Of a stretch of DNA of 64,000 bases, positions 33,687 through 43,500 are shown piece after piece (the first letter of the stretch is position 1; each line of letters starts with the position of its first letter). The stretch comes from Calcarisporiella thermophila CBS 279.70. Lineage: Eukaryota; Calcarisporiellomycota. The position numbers were made by a program, and so were the translations under genes. Below the pieces are notes generated by a model. It searched no databases. It had not been told where the DNA came from and saw only the letters and a program-made list of their open reading frames with translations. Location of the stretch: NCBI RefSeq assembly GCF_041956535.1, contig NW_027192196.1, positions 1,100,752-1,164,751 of the forward strand, given 5' to 3'.

Positions 33687-34362
33687 ATGCCCAAATTCCT
33701 CAAACCCGGAAAGGTCGTCATCATCCTTCAAGGCCGTTATGCAGGCAAGAAGGCCGTGATTGTGAAAAATATCCTTTTTTATTAGATGGATGGATGGATC
33801 CATCCACTAAGATATTATGCTGCATCTTCAACGCGATCATTAATTTTTTTCGGTATAATCCTTAACCCTGATATCTTTTTGTGATTACATTATGATGAAG
33901 GTACCAAGGATCGTCCATATGGCTTCGCTGTTGTAGCTGGTGTTGAGCGCGCTCCCCTCAAAGTCACGAAGCGCATGGGTCAGAAACTCATCGCAAAGCG
34001 CAGCAAGGTCAAGCCCTTCGTCAAGATGGTTAACTACAACCATTTGATGCCCACACGGTAAACGATCTTAACCATTGAATTTTTCCCGATGATTTCCTCC
34101 TATTGAATGTGGCCTCCTCGTTAATTGCTATCAGTTATGGCCTCGAGCTCGAGAACCTGAAGACCGCTGTTACTCTTGAGAGCTTCAAGGAGCCCACGCA
34201 GCGCAAGGACGCCAAGAAGAATATCAAGAAAATGCTCGAGGAGAGGTATGCATCAGCTTAAACTTATTGTTATCTTGCCAAGATGGACACTTAATATCAT
34301 TCGACGTCACTAGATACACGACCGGAAAGAACAAGTGGTTCTTCACCAAGCTCCGTTTCTAA
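33687..34362 (+). CDS. RPL27: 60S ribosomal protein L27 (eL27), 4 exons, 136 aa, one U12-type intron
   Basis: Structural protein of the large ribosomal subunit. Exons: 33687-33768, 33889-34057, 34135-34245, 34314-34362, total 411 nt and the standard 136 residues. Visible: [33 protein letters not shown]-like block (here KNYDEGT), [32 protein letters not shown] and the C-terminal [13 protein letters not shown]. Introns 2 and 3 are ordinary GT-AG. Intron 1 cannot be GT-AG without deleting the conserved VIVKN-Y-DEGT segment; splicing ATATCC..TTAC restores it exactly. Expression is expected to be high; the pyrimidine-rich leader fits. Confidence 0.97.
33769..33888 (+). other. U12-dependent AT-AC intron in RPL27 (120 nt)
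   Basis: The 5' splice site ATATCCTTT matches the U12 consensus at all nine positions. The branch site TCCTTAAC at 33859-33866 matches the U12 branch consensus TTCCTTAAC except for its first base. The intron ends in AC at 33887-33888, 23 nt from the putative branch A at 33865. Removing it joins GTG AAA A to AT TAT GAT GAA, giving V-K-N-Y-D-E in the conserved eL27 segment. Confidence 0.92.
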
Positions 34363-34730
34363 ACAGGATCGGATATTTGGGGATCTTGTGTTTTGTTGTT
34401 TGCTTTATTGATCTAAAATATACAATATTTTTCTCTCATTTTTCATCGCGAGGTCCAAGTGAGGATCTTAAGAATACTTTAATATTGTTAAATTAAGAGA
34501 AAAATGGATTCAATAATCAATGAGCAAGATAGAGAGTACCAACTTTTTATGCATATACCATCCCATAGAAAGTGTAAGATAGAAAGACAGTTAAACAAGA
34601 GAAAAATCATAGAACACAACGGTAGCAGAAAATGAGGGTGGAGGGGATTATATATATAGGTGAGGATAGAGGAATTAACAATAACATAATATAAAAAGGA
34701 AAAATCTAATAGATAGTCAAATGATAATTA
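34363..34730. other. Intergenic, convergent RPL27 and GT2-like 3' ends
   Basis: AT-rich 3' flanks. Contains TATATATATA at about 34651. No gene seen. Confidence 0.5.
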
Positions 34731-36555
34731 TTAATCGCTCTCATTGAACACCTTCTCCGCCACATGATATTTTGTTTCCGCTTTCACTAATCGCCCCAGT
34801 GCGGCCAAGCTACTAGGTATTGTCATGAACAGCATGGCACTCACAGGCAGCCATACGTAGTCGATCAGGTTACGTATTCCACGACTCTCCTGCTTGGAAT
34901 GCTGGAAGAGGTCACGTTCCACGGCACGGTGCAATCGCTCGTAGAGAATGATCATCCCAATAGACGGGAGTGGAAGGACGAGCCCAATAATTTTCACTGA
35001 CTGCCACACACTCGCAAAGAAGGCAGAAGTGAGGGTGGGGTTGACGGGCGATGAGATGTAGGCAAGCAATGGGTCAGGGGGGAAGAGTAGGAGCTGGGTC
35101 AGTGGGACTGCGGCAAACATGAGCCATCCACTTGTGCTGGGTATGATGTGAGCCTCCAGCATCCTAAGACACACCATCCATTTATCCAGCCAGTAGCGGG
35201 GGCATACTTCGCCTTGCTGGGTAGGCAAAATGCTTTCGTCTTCCTTCTTCCGGCCCTTGACCACATTTTCGCAAGCGTGACGGAAGGCATAGCCCAAATC
35301 CGCAACTCCGCTGTAATGTCGCTTTGCTTGAACATACCGAGCGTAGAGGTTCGAGATGAAGCCGGGCGTTTGAACATTGGTCAGATTGATTGGCACATAG
35401 ATGGGCACCGATCGAGCAATTCCAGATGTCTTAAAGAAGCACTTGAGCCACATGTGAAGGTCTTCTCCGATAGCATCGGCATCCACGTCCCAATAGCCAA
35501 CGCGTTCTGCCAGGGTCAAGGGCACACTATACGTACTGCATGGGAAGGACATTCCCAAGTTATTGGATAAATTTTGCATCACCATGATGGACCAGAATAT
35601 GTCTGTCACCCGTACTACTGCAGGAACCTCCATTGCATTGCGAGCAAAGAAAATTGGGGGTGCACAGAGAGTATTTGCTGGGTCCTCTGCCTCGTTCAGG
35701 GCTTTTTCTACATGGAAGACATAGAGCTCAGGAATGGCCGAGTCCGAATCGGAGACCGTGATGACAATTCGGCGCTTGTCTACACCCCGTGCAACTATTT
35801 CATTGCAACCAATACGCGCGGCATAAGCAACGTTGCTACCCTTGCCACGTGCTTCGCCAGGAAGGCCGACAGGATGCACCGTGGTGATGAAGTGGAGAAA
35901 AGCGTCTTTGAACTGCTCACGAAGAGAGGCTGCCTTGGGTGCATGGTTTGCTTCGCTGGCTTCCATAGCGAGAATGATAACGTAATTTGATTGCGCATTG
36001 CTATTGAAAGGAAAAAAAGAGGGAATAAGGGCGCAATTAATACAGGTTGATGGAAAACAATGTAAATACCGGTGGGCAGCCAATCGCTTAATAGTGTCCC
36101 GCAAAAGAGCTTCAGGTTCACTGTAATTAGGGATAATAAAAGCATGAACATATTGATTCTCGTCGAAGGGTTTTAATGCAGATTCTAGTTGTTGATCATC
36201 GTATGCGAAAGAGACACGAGTTGGAGTGGGAGAAGCCGGTGTAGCGGAAGTGGCGGCATTAGCGGTGCCTTCCCGACGATTGATTTCATTCCATTGCCGA
36301 ATATTACGCTAGAAGGCAACAATGCATCTGTAATTAGCCCCGCATCAAAGCAGAGTGGAGGGCGAGATTTACCTTGATATTACGAGTAGTGATGAAAAGC
36401 TTATAGAAATGCGTGCAAGAGGCATAAAAGAAGAGTGAAAAATAGGTGAGCAAGAAGAGTAGATAGAACCGCGGAAAGAAGAGGGGGCCTAGCGGCAGAA
36501 AAGTGACGGTGACTAGCACCGCAACGGGAGCAATGAGATCGTAAAAATGACGCAT
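34731..36555 (-). CDS. Membrane-bound family-2-like glycosyltransferase, 3 exons, about 563 aa
   Basis: Exons: 36555-36373, 36308-36070, 36000-34731. An N-terminal pair of hydrophobic segments is followed by a GT-A type catalytic region. It holds HAFIIPNYSEPEALLRDTI (nucleotide-sugar fold start), VIILAMEASE, a DSDSA motif (DxD-like metal site) and IGEDLHMWLKCFF (ED motif at the acceptor/catalytic position). Several membrane helices close the protein (about residues 430-545, for example IIGLVLPLPSIGMIILY). The QxxRW motif of chitin, cellulose and hyaluronan synthases is not visible, so it is not an ordinary chitin synthase. It belongs to a group of uncharacterised fungal GT2-like proteins. Donor and acceptor are unknown. 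The ORF that runs through intron 2 from 36104 is a shadow of the true splice form. Confidence 0.8.
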
Positions 36556-37343
36556 TAGGGAGAATTGAATATAAAAGTAGAAAAGGCCAGATGATGAATT
36601 AAAAGATGTAAAATCAGGAAATTATTTAGATTACTAATTAGTTAATTACAGCGTAAGGTTAATTGAATATATAATTAGATTGAAGAGAAGAAAAAAACAT
36701 ACAAGATAAAGAAGAGACAAAAACAATTATGATGAGATTATCATAAGCATAAATTATGGATATAATGGTGATGATATGACCCTAGGCGAAAAAACGTAAA
36801 CAAGAGGAAGAGAGAAGAAGAGGAAGAAATCACAAGCATTTTTTTCGTTCAATATCGTTCGAATCAGAAATGTTGCTTTATTATTCGTACCACCAAACAT
36901 TATCTTGGAGTATCCCCAAAGCTTTATCCGCGGATATTCCTTTATGGCAAAATTCCTTGGGTGAGATAGGAGCTTATGGGCGCAAGAATCACGTTCCGCC
37001 CGAACCCCACATCACTCCAAAGAAATTGTTGAGTCATCGTAGCCCCTTTGAAGAGCTCTCCAACCTAAAAATTGGCTATGTCGATGGACGCCCAGTCACG
37101 GCCCTGATGTTGTTCCACACCATCCTTGCCTTACTGGGCCCCAAACTACCACCGACATGCTAGCATCAATAGCACCAGGGGAGGAGCCTCTGCTTTAACA
37201 GCTGAATGTCAAGCAAAAGCCACTAGTGGCGCTATCACTCGCTGGGATTACGTAGATGTTAGCATAATGAAATTAAATTTTAAAGGCGCAACCATGCATA
37301 GATTGAACGAGAGTGGAAGATTCTCAAATTGAGGCACAGGTTC
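36556..37343. promoter_or_regulatory. Intergenic region between divergent GT2-like and thioesterase genes
   Basis: The first 300 bp are purine/A-rich and look like a promoter. From 36870 to 37163 there is an open frame of 97 codons (listed separately). No other feature is visible. Confidence 0.4.
36870..37163 (+). CDS. Unassigned open frame, 97 codons, possibly an exon
   Basis: Opens at an ATG and reads through phrases that look protein-like (LSNLKIGYVDGRPVTALMLF, then HTILALLGPKLPP) to a TAG at 37161-37163. I do not recognise the family. A GGTGAG donor-like site lies at 36959-36964, so part of it could be an exon with a 3' intron. It lies 180 bp upstream of the thioesterase in the same frame register, but no splice pair that joins them convincingly was found. 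It could be a short gene, a remnant or chance. Confidence 0.25.
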   Translation: MLLYYSYHQTLSWSIPKALSADIPLWQNSLGEIGAYGRKNHVPPEPHITPKKLLSHRSPFEELSNLKIGYVDGRPVTALMLFHTILALLGPKLPPTC

Positions 37344-38040
37344 ATGCTTAAAATTGTCCGTCAATTTGGCATGTACGATAATTTGCCACCCAGGCCATTC
37401 TCATCCGGTTTCCAACGATCATCCTCAACTGGCGCTAAGATGACTTCGAGCGAAAGCCTCAATCAGCAACGCGAGCAACTTCCCTTAGTCCGCACACTAA
37501 GGGAGAGCCCCGAATGGGTCGAGTTTCCTTTGCGCACCAAGCCCGGGGAACGCTTTCATTTCACTCTACACTGTCTCCATCGTCCGGAGGCATTTCTGCT
37601 CCACCCCTTGTTCTTTCAACGACTTGACAAGTCAGAGACGGTCATGGTCAATTGGATAGGAAATGAGATGTGCGGCTTTAAAGGCCTTGTGCATGGGGGG
37701 CTTTTCGGAATTCTACTGGATGACTGTGGAGTCATCACGGCAAGTCAACCATTTTGATTCCATTATGACATGGCCGCTTATAATTTAAATGTAGTCGGCA
37801 GCTAACTTTCCATCCCATAACTGCTTCACTGCAACAATGACCATCAACTACAAACGCATTTGCCCCATTAATCAGTTTATTATCACTCGTGCGGCGATCA
37901 GTAAGCTCGAAGGCCGCAAGTGTTTTATTGCGACAAAGATATTGGATCAAGAAGAGAAGCTTGTGGCAGAAGCTACCGCATTGTATTTGGAACCAAAGGA
38001 CAGTAAAAATCTAGTCAAGATTGTGCAAGATAAAATGTAA
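37344..38040 (+). CDS. Hotdog-fold acyl-CoA thioesterase-like protein, 2 exons, about 213 aa
   Basis: Probable 4HBT/THEM4-like thioesterase that hydrolyses acyl-CoA. Exons 37344-37739 and 37795-38040. The hotdog helix motif is present as FKGLVHGGLFGILLDDCG, followed after the intron by SAANFPSHNCFTATMTINYKR and a C-terminal ATKILDQEEKLVAEATALYLEPK. The N-terminus from the first ATG (MLKIVRQFGMYDN, then RPFSSGFQRSSSTG) is rich in Arg/Ser with no early acidic cluster, consistent with a mitochondrial targeting peptide. Start choice is uncertain; an upstream in-frame TTG at 37329 is not a likely start. The single intron has a GC donor (GCAAGT) and a GTAG acceptor. It is convergent with VMA3, 81 bp apart. 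Confidence 0.8.
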
Positions 38041-38121
38041 TTGTGTATTTATTGGTGAGGAAGCAAAGGGAGGGCAGAAAAGTCAAAGGAAAAATAATAA
38101 TAAAACGCTTTAATATATATT

Positions 38122-39018
38122 TCAACACACGTTTGCGGTTTTTGTATTTAATATTAATCCAACAATAAGTCCATACAATCCGAGTACTTCTGCAAAAATA
38201 AGTATCAGAACCATGATCACAAATAATCGCTGCTGCTGCCCGACCGCCCTTACACACTAGAAAAAGCAATAGAGCTACATTAAGCAGGGTTATTTTCCCC
38301 AAAGTACTTCAAATTTAACCTACATAATCACCAACAATGCCAATCGCATAACCTGCAGATAAGCCCGTGAGTCCCACTGATAGCCCAGATGCCATATGAA
38401 GCAATCCTCTATGTTCATAGGGTTAGAAATAAAACATCCAATAACTAGTTAACTAGTTAACTATGAATACACACGTGAAGAGTGAGTAGGGGTTCGTAGG
38501 CGACACTGGCAGATAGTTCCGTATATCATTTAGACAAATACAATATAATATCATATCAATGCAACAGGAACTTACAATCACCCGATATAATCACTGAGAT
38601 CACCACGCCATACACCGCTAAAATACCCGACATGATTACCGGAATCAAATTCTAGATAAGAGAAAATTAGAATAATAAAAAAAAAATATTCAGAATATTA
38701 TTAAAACCTTCATTATAATTTCGGGTCGAATAACGCCAACGCCAGCAATGCCGATTCCAGATTTAGCTGTCCCATAGGCTGCTCCTAAAGCTGATGAATA
38801 GAATACACATGTAACTGATTCCCCGGAAGTCGATGTAGAATACTAAAAGTAATATTACTCACAAGAAAAAACCATCTGTTTGAATCGCGTAAAAATGTAT
38901 AGGGAGATACAGTCAATCTTAAGTGCGATCATCAGTAAGTGCATGTTAATCTTACCGCACCGCACACGCCGGCAAACCCAAAGAAGGGCGCATAAGCAGG
39001 ACAGTTATCGGAACTCAT
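38122..39018 (-). CDS. V-type ATPase proteolipid subunit c, 7 exons, 161 aa
   Basis: Proton-carrying ring subunit of the vacuolar/endosomal H+-ATPase. Exons: 39018-38956, 38875-38863 (13 nt), 38790-38708, 38651-38576, 38505-38475 (31 nt), 38408-38324, 38256-38122, total 486 nt. Four membrane helices are present. Marks of the family: [87 protein letters not shown] and [21 protein letters not shown], with the essential Glu at 140. Length equals the usual 160-161 aa, which supports the very short exons. Intron 3 has an unusual GTTTTA donor. It resembles Vma3 more than Vma11, but I cannot be sure of the paralogue. Confidence 0.95.
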
Positions 39019-39537
39019 TTTTGAATTGTATAATTAATGAAGGGATGTTAATGGAAATCTTGTCTAGTGTTCGAGCCATAAATTTTGTGATGCAGCAATT
39101 CTGCGCCACCTGTACATTTTACTGAGAGTAATTCTAAGGACATTTCCATATCTCCCATCTAAAATACCATTAATACAAGAGATTCTCAACCCTAGTTCTG
39201 TTATTTGTATCGCTCCATGTATCCATATGCCAAGGTCCATTAGTGTTTTATAGCAAAGCATCATTGTGTTAGGAAGTGTAGGGATCTTGTATAAATTGTT
39301 ATATTGCAGCAGTAATTTCAAGGCATAATACCTTGTGTTGGAGTACTCGGTTGATGCACTGCGATATGTACTGGCTGAGCCTGATTAGGAATTAAAATGT
39401 AGTCGTGACCTAATTATATTATACATCCGCTTTGCTCTATTGTAATAAAAATTAAAGAGGCTAATGAACTACGAATTTAAAGTAAAAAACTGTGACTGTT
39501 TTGTCGAAGTTTCCTGCAAAACATATTTCGAACCGAA
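39019..39537. promoter_or_regulatory. Intergenic region between divergent VMA3-like and ALKBH-like genes
   Basis: About 520 bp between two head-to-head genes, so both promoters should be here. AT-rich; no coding sequence or RNA gene recognised. Confidence 0.5.
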
Positions 39538-40346
39538 ATGTCCACCAAATTACCATCTTTGATGCCAGAGGGCCTTCATCTTTACTATGACTTCGTCACT
39601 GATGCGGAGGAAATGCAGCTGATAACAGCAATAGATAGCCAAGAATGGGCAGGGAACGGTAGCGGCCCTAATCCAGAATTGCTCAGAAGGACCCAACAGT
39701 ACGGTTATTTATTCAGTTACCGTTACCGGTAAACACTCTGCTCTTCATTTTTCACATATGGTTCCGTTAAAGTTCAATGCTTGTAGGAAAATATTGGAGG
39801 AAATTGGACCATTGCCGGATTTCTTTTCATTTCTTCTTGCCAGGATAAAAGAACGTCGTATTATATCAGAAGAGAATATGCCCAACAGTTTGATTGTAAA
39901 TGAATACTTAGTCGGACAAGGAATTATGCCACATATTGGTAAGTATTTCGTTCTCGATATCGGTGGTATAGACAAAAAGCCTCATTTCTTGTGAACGAAT
40001 TAGATGCCCCCTCCATATTTGGTGAATTTATACTAGCACTTTCATTACTCACGCCATGCGTAATGCGATTCCAGTCTGTAGAGGATGAGGAATGTATTGA
40101 TATTCTATTACGTATGTATCGTATTTATTTTGATGGTTTTCTTTGCCAGTGTGGTGAAAGTGAGCTGGCGTTTTAATTTGCGGACGCATTCACTTCTTAA
40201 TAGCACCCCGAAGCCTGCTAGTCATGTCCGGAAAAGCACGATATAAATATAAGCATTCGATATCCAAAAATGCAATTGATTACATTGATGAACAGGCAAT
40301 AGAGCGTGGTAGGAGGGTTTCCCTTACAATGCGCAGAATATTGTAA
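39538..40346 (+). CDS. AlkB-family 2-oxoglutarate/Fe(II) dioxygenase (ALKBH8-like), 4 exons, about 197 aa
   Basis: Oxidative demethylase/hydroxylase domain of the AlkB family. Exons: 39538-39728, 39787-39938, 40004-40111, 40204-40346. The iron triad is complete: His113-x-Asp115 in GIMPHI-DAPSIFG and His168 in GKARYKYKHSI; the 2-oxoglutarate-binding arginines are in RRVSLTMRRI at the C-terminus. LIVNEYLVGQGI and LLVMSGKARY also fit. Closest in pattern to the ALKBH8 oxygenase domain, but there is no RRM before it nor methyltransferase after it, so it is a stand-alone version. Substrate (tRNA wobble uridine, other RNA, DNA or protein) cannot be told from sequence. The ATG at 39538 gives a compact domain of the usual size. 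Confidence 0.9.
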
Positions 40347-40544
40347 TTATATCTAGAATAATTTGACATGTTTTTAAACGGGATCCAGGCGGGGGGAGAG
40401 GGATGGGATTGCAAATGTAGAGGATATCCATTTTATTTAATTTTATTATATTGTATTTTCTATATTACAAACAAACTCATAGTAATGACAACAATGGACG
40501 TTCTAAATAATAAATAAAAAACAGATTCCTAATACCCAAGTGAT

Positions 40545-43500
40545 TTAGAGTTTGAGCTTAAGGCGCTTTAATGGCCAGCGACGCTTCACCATCTCACGCA
40601 CGGGGCCTAGCACTACTAGACGCTCAAAGAGAATACCAGCGAAACAGTTGGCCATACACAAGCTAATAAAAAAAAAGGTTTTAGCTAAATCTTTCCCAAG
40701 CTATTCACAAATTTATAGCAGGATTCCTTACCCCCAGAGTTTCCACCTAAAGTCCCATGGGAACACATTGTGGTGGATCGGGCTGTTGTAAGTTTCAATG
40801 GCGAAGTCGGGTCTTTGGTATCCAAGCTGAACAAGCGTATCGGGATCTCCACAGTTAATGCGCATCCAACAGCCGAATCGGTTGGGATCGCCCACCGTCG
40901 CCCAAGAGATGAGAGCCAGGTAGAGCACCCAAACACTGACTAGCCAGTAGTTCTTGAACCAAGCTTTACGGAAGTGATGCCCGAAATTGAACACTGCGGC
41001 CGCATTGCAGAATTGGAACAGCGCCGTTAAACCGATTGTTTCTGTCTCATAGTTGTCGCCGATGAGCCACCATTTGGAGATGTCGACGGTTTGGGAGTCG
41101 AACTCATGGCATCGGTACCAGGGTTGGCTTCGCAAGAGAGCCATATTGACTCCTTGGAAGATGAAGTTGAGAGCTACCTGACTAATGGTGGAAACCAGGG
41201 TCTGTGGGCCGAGCAAGCGAGCCGTGGGCCGTACGGGGGCAAGTTTCGAGGTTGCCTTGGCCTGAACAAGGGCTCCGGCCATCACAACGGTAATGAGCGA
41301 GTCGAACATGATCCAGATAGCTTGGGAGAAGGAGACGGAGAAATAGAAGGCAAATAAACGCAGCACCGCCATGGTCTCACCATACATGATCAAGTATTTG
41401 TATGCAGCAAAGCTTGTGGCCAGCGCGCTCCTTCCTTCCTTGAGCAGCGTGACGCACGACATGATGGTACGACGGTTGGTGCTAAAAGGCGATACAATGC
41501 TTGCCTCCGCCTCTGAAAGGGCAATGCCGGCGTGAGAAGCGCGAAGGGCACCTGCATCGTTGCCACCATCTCCGCACATGGCGGTAATACCCCGCTCCAT
41601 ATGCAACTGGACACATTGCACCTTGCCAGCTGGGGTCATTCGCGCGAACACACGGATATCGAAGAGGTATTTGCGAATTAAATTATTTTCCACTAAATAG
41701 TCGAATGCCTTTCCAGTCACGGCAAGCTCTACACCGGAATGTCCCTCGAACCTGTCCGAACTTGAGGATCCAGCAGAATGGTTGAGAATTTCGTCGACAT
41801 TAACGTGAGTTCCTGAATGGTCATCAACATCGCACCAAAATAGTTCCCGTGTCTTTGGATGCACATCGGCGAGCAGTACACGATCTCCCTCCGGAATCAT
41901 ACCACATTGTTTGGCAATATAAATGCCAGTGAGAGCATTATCTCCGGTAATCATGACAGTGCGGGTGCTGCCTTCTTTCAACTCCTTAATTGCAGCATAG
42001 GTATCGTCTTTAAGATTGTTTTTGAAGACAACCAGGCCAAGCATGTCTGCTCCCTCTTCAAGCTGCTCGCGCGTCATTCCCCGCACTTCATCCAAATTGA
42101 TTTCGCCAAGGTCACGATGAGCCATTGCCAACACATAGCATCCTTCACGCGCAAGATTGGAACATACGATGTCATAATCGCCTGGAACGGAGCTTGGCCG
42201 AGCTAATTCTTTCACTTTCTCGAATGAACCCTTAATGAAAATATGTACGTGCTTAGTGGTTGGGTCCAGAACGGCAACGGACATAGATGCACGGGCATGC
42301 ACAAACTCGAATCGTTTGACAATTTGCGCGGGTTGTAAGATTTCTTTCTCCTCTTTGGGCGGTTGGATCGTGTCCAGGAATTCATCATCGGCCTTGGTCG
42401 CCAAATTCCATCCAGTTGCACGGAACATTTCTATATCCACCGGGTTACCGATCAGCTGGTTGTCGAGGGTCGTGACGGTATGGCATGTTGCCAGTCCGAG
42501 TCTCATCAGGTAAGGCTGCTCCACTACCGGCGTCACTTCCTTCTTTTCGAATTCGAATCCTTTTTCACCGGCGGCCACCGGAGTGGCACCATGGAATTCA
42601 AGGCCCTCTTTAGTCAGGGTGCCCGTCTTATCGAAGCAGAAGATTTGCACTTTGCCTGCTATCATAATACGTGGCAAATCGACGCAGTAGATGTTCTTGC
42701 TACGCAGACGAGAGGATGCAACGGATTGACCAACCACGAGACCAGCGGGAAGAAGAGGCGACAAGATTTGGCAAATGCAGTACATGCTAGTGAGAGTAAT
42801 AGGGGAGGGAATTCACATCGTTAATGCCCTCAAATAGGCCCGTCCTCAAAAAGTGCACTCCTTACCCATAGAGCCAAGCAGCACCGCCACCCGCACGCAT
42901 CAGGTAGATCGCCAGTCCAAACAGGATGGCGCCCCAGGTGAGCAAAATCAATAATACCACCTTGAGCTGCTCATTGAATATAAACGATACGGGGCTAGGG
43001 AAGAGGATCTTGCGAACCAGCTGTCCCTTATCTGTTTGAGTGCCGGTGTGGGTGACCAGAGCACGCACTTTCTCTCCTTCGACCACCGGAGTGGACTGTG
43101 AGACGATGGTGCCGGCGTAGAGTGTGTTGATTTTGTTGGCTCCATGACGGTCGTAGCGGGCTGGTTCGTCTCGAAGCGGGAATTTCCTAATGGGAAGCGG
43201 TTCTCCGGTAAGGGAGGATTCATCGACGACGACATTACCGGCCAAGAGGATGGCATCCACAGGGACGGTGCGTTTTTCCGTAATTTCGAACACATCGCCG
43301 GGCACCAAGTCCGCGGTCGAGACCTTTTCTGCCCACTTCCCATCGCGCAGCACACGCACTTCGTCCACGTGTTCGGCCATCTGCTTGATACGAAGTTCAC
43401 TGCGCAGGCGGATCGCAACCTTAATAATGGCACTGATAAGAATTACGATGGTGTCGACGAGACCGACTTGATAGTAGGCGTAGTAGTAAAATAGCCAGAG

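Noticed and set aside
33762-33900. Ordinary GT-AG intron 1 in RPL27 (GTGATT donor, GATGAAG acceptor)
   Set aside because: It would delete VIVKNYDE, a segment conserved in eL27 proteins; the AT-AC junction restores it exactly.
34731-36555. Chitin synthase
   Set aside because: No QRRRW (QxxRW) motif or chitin-synthase domain order; only general GT2 features are present.
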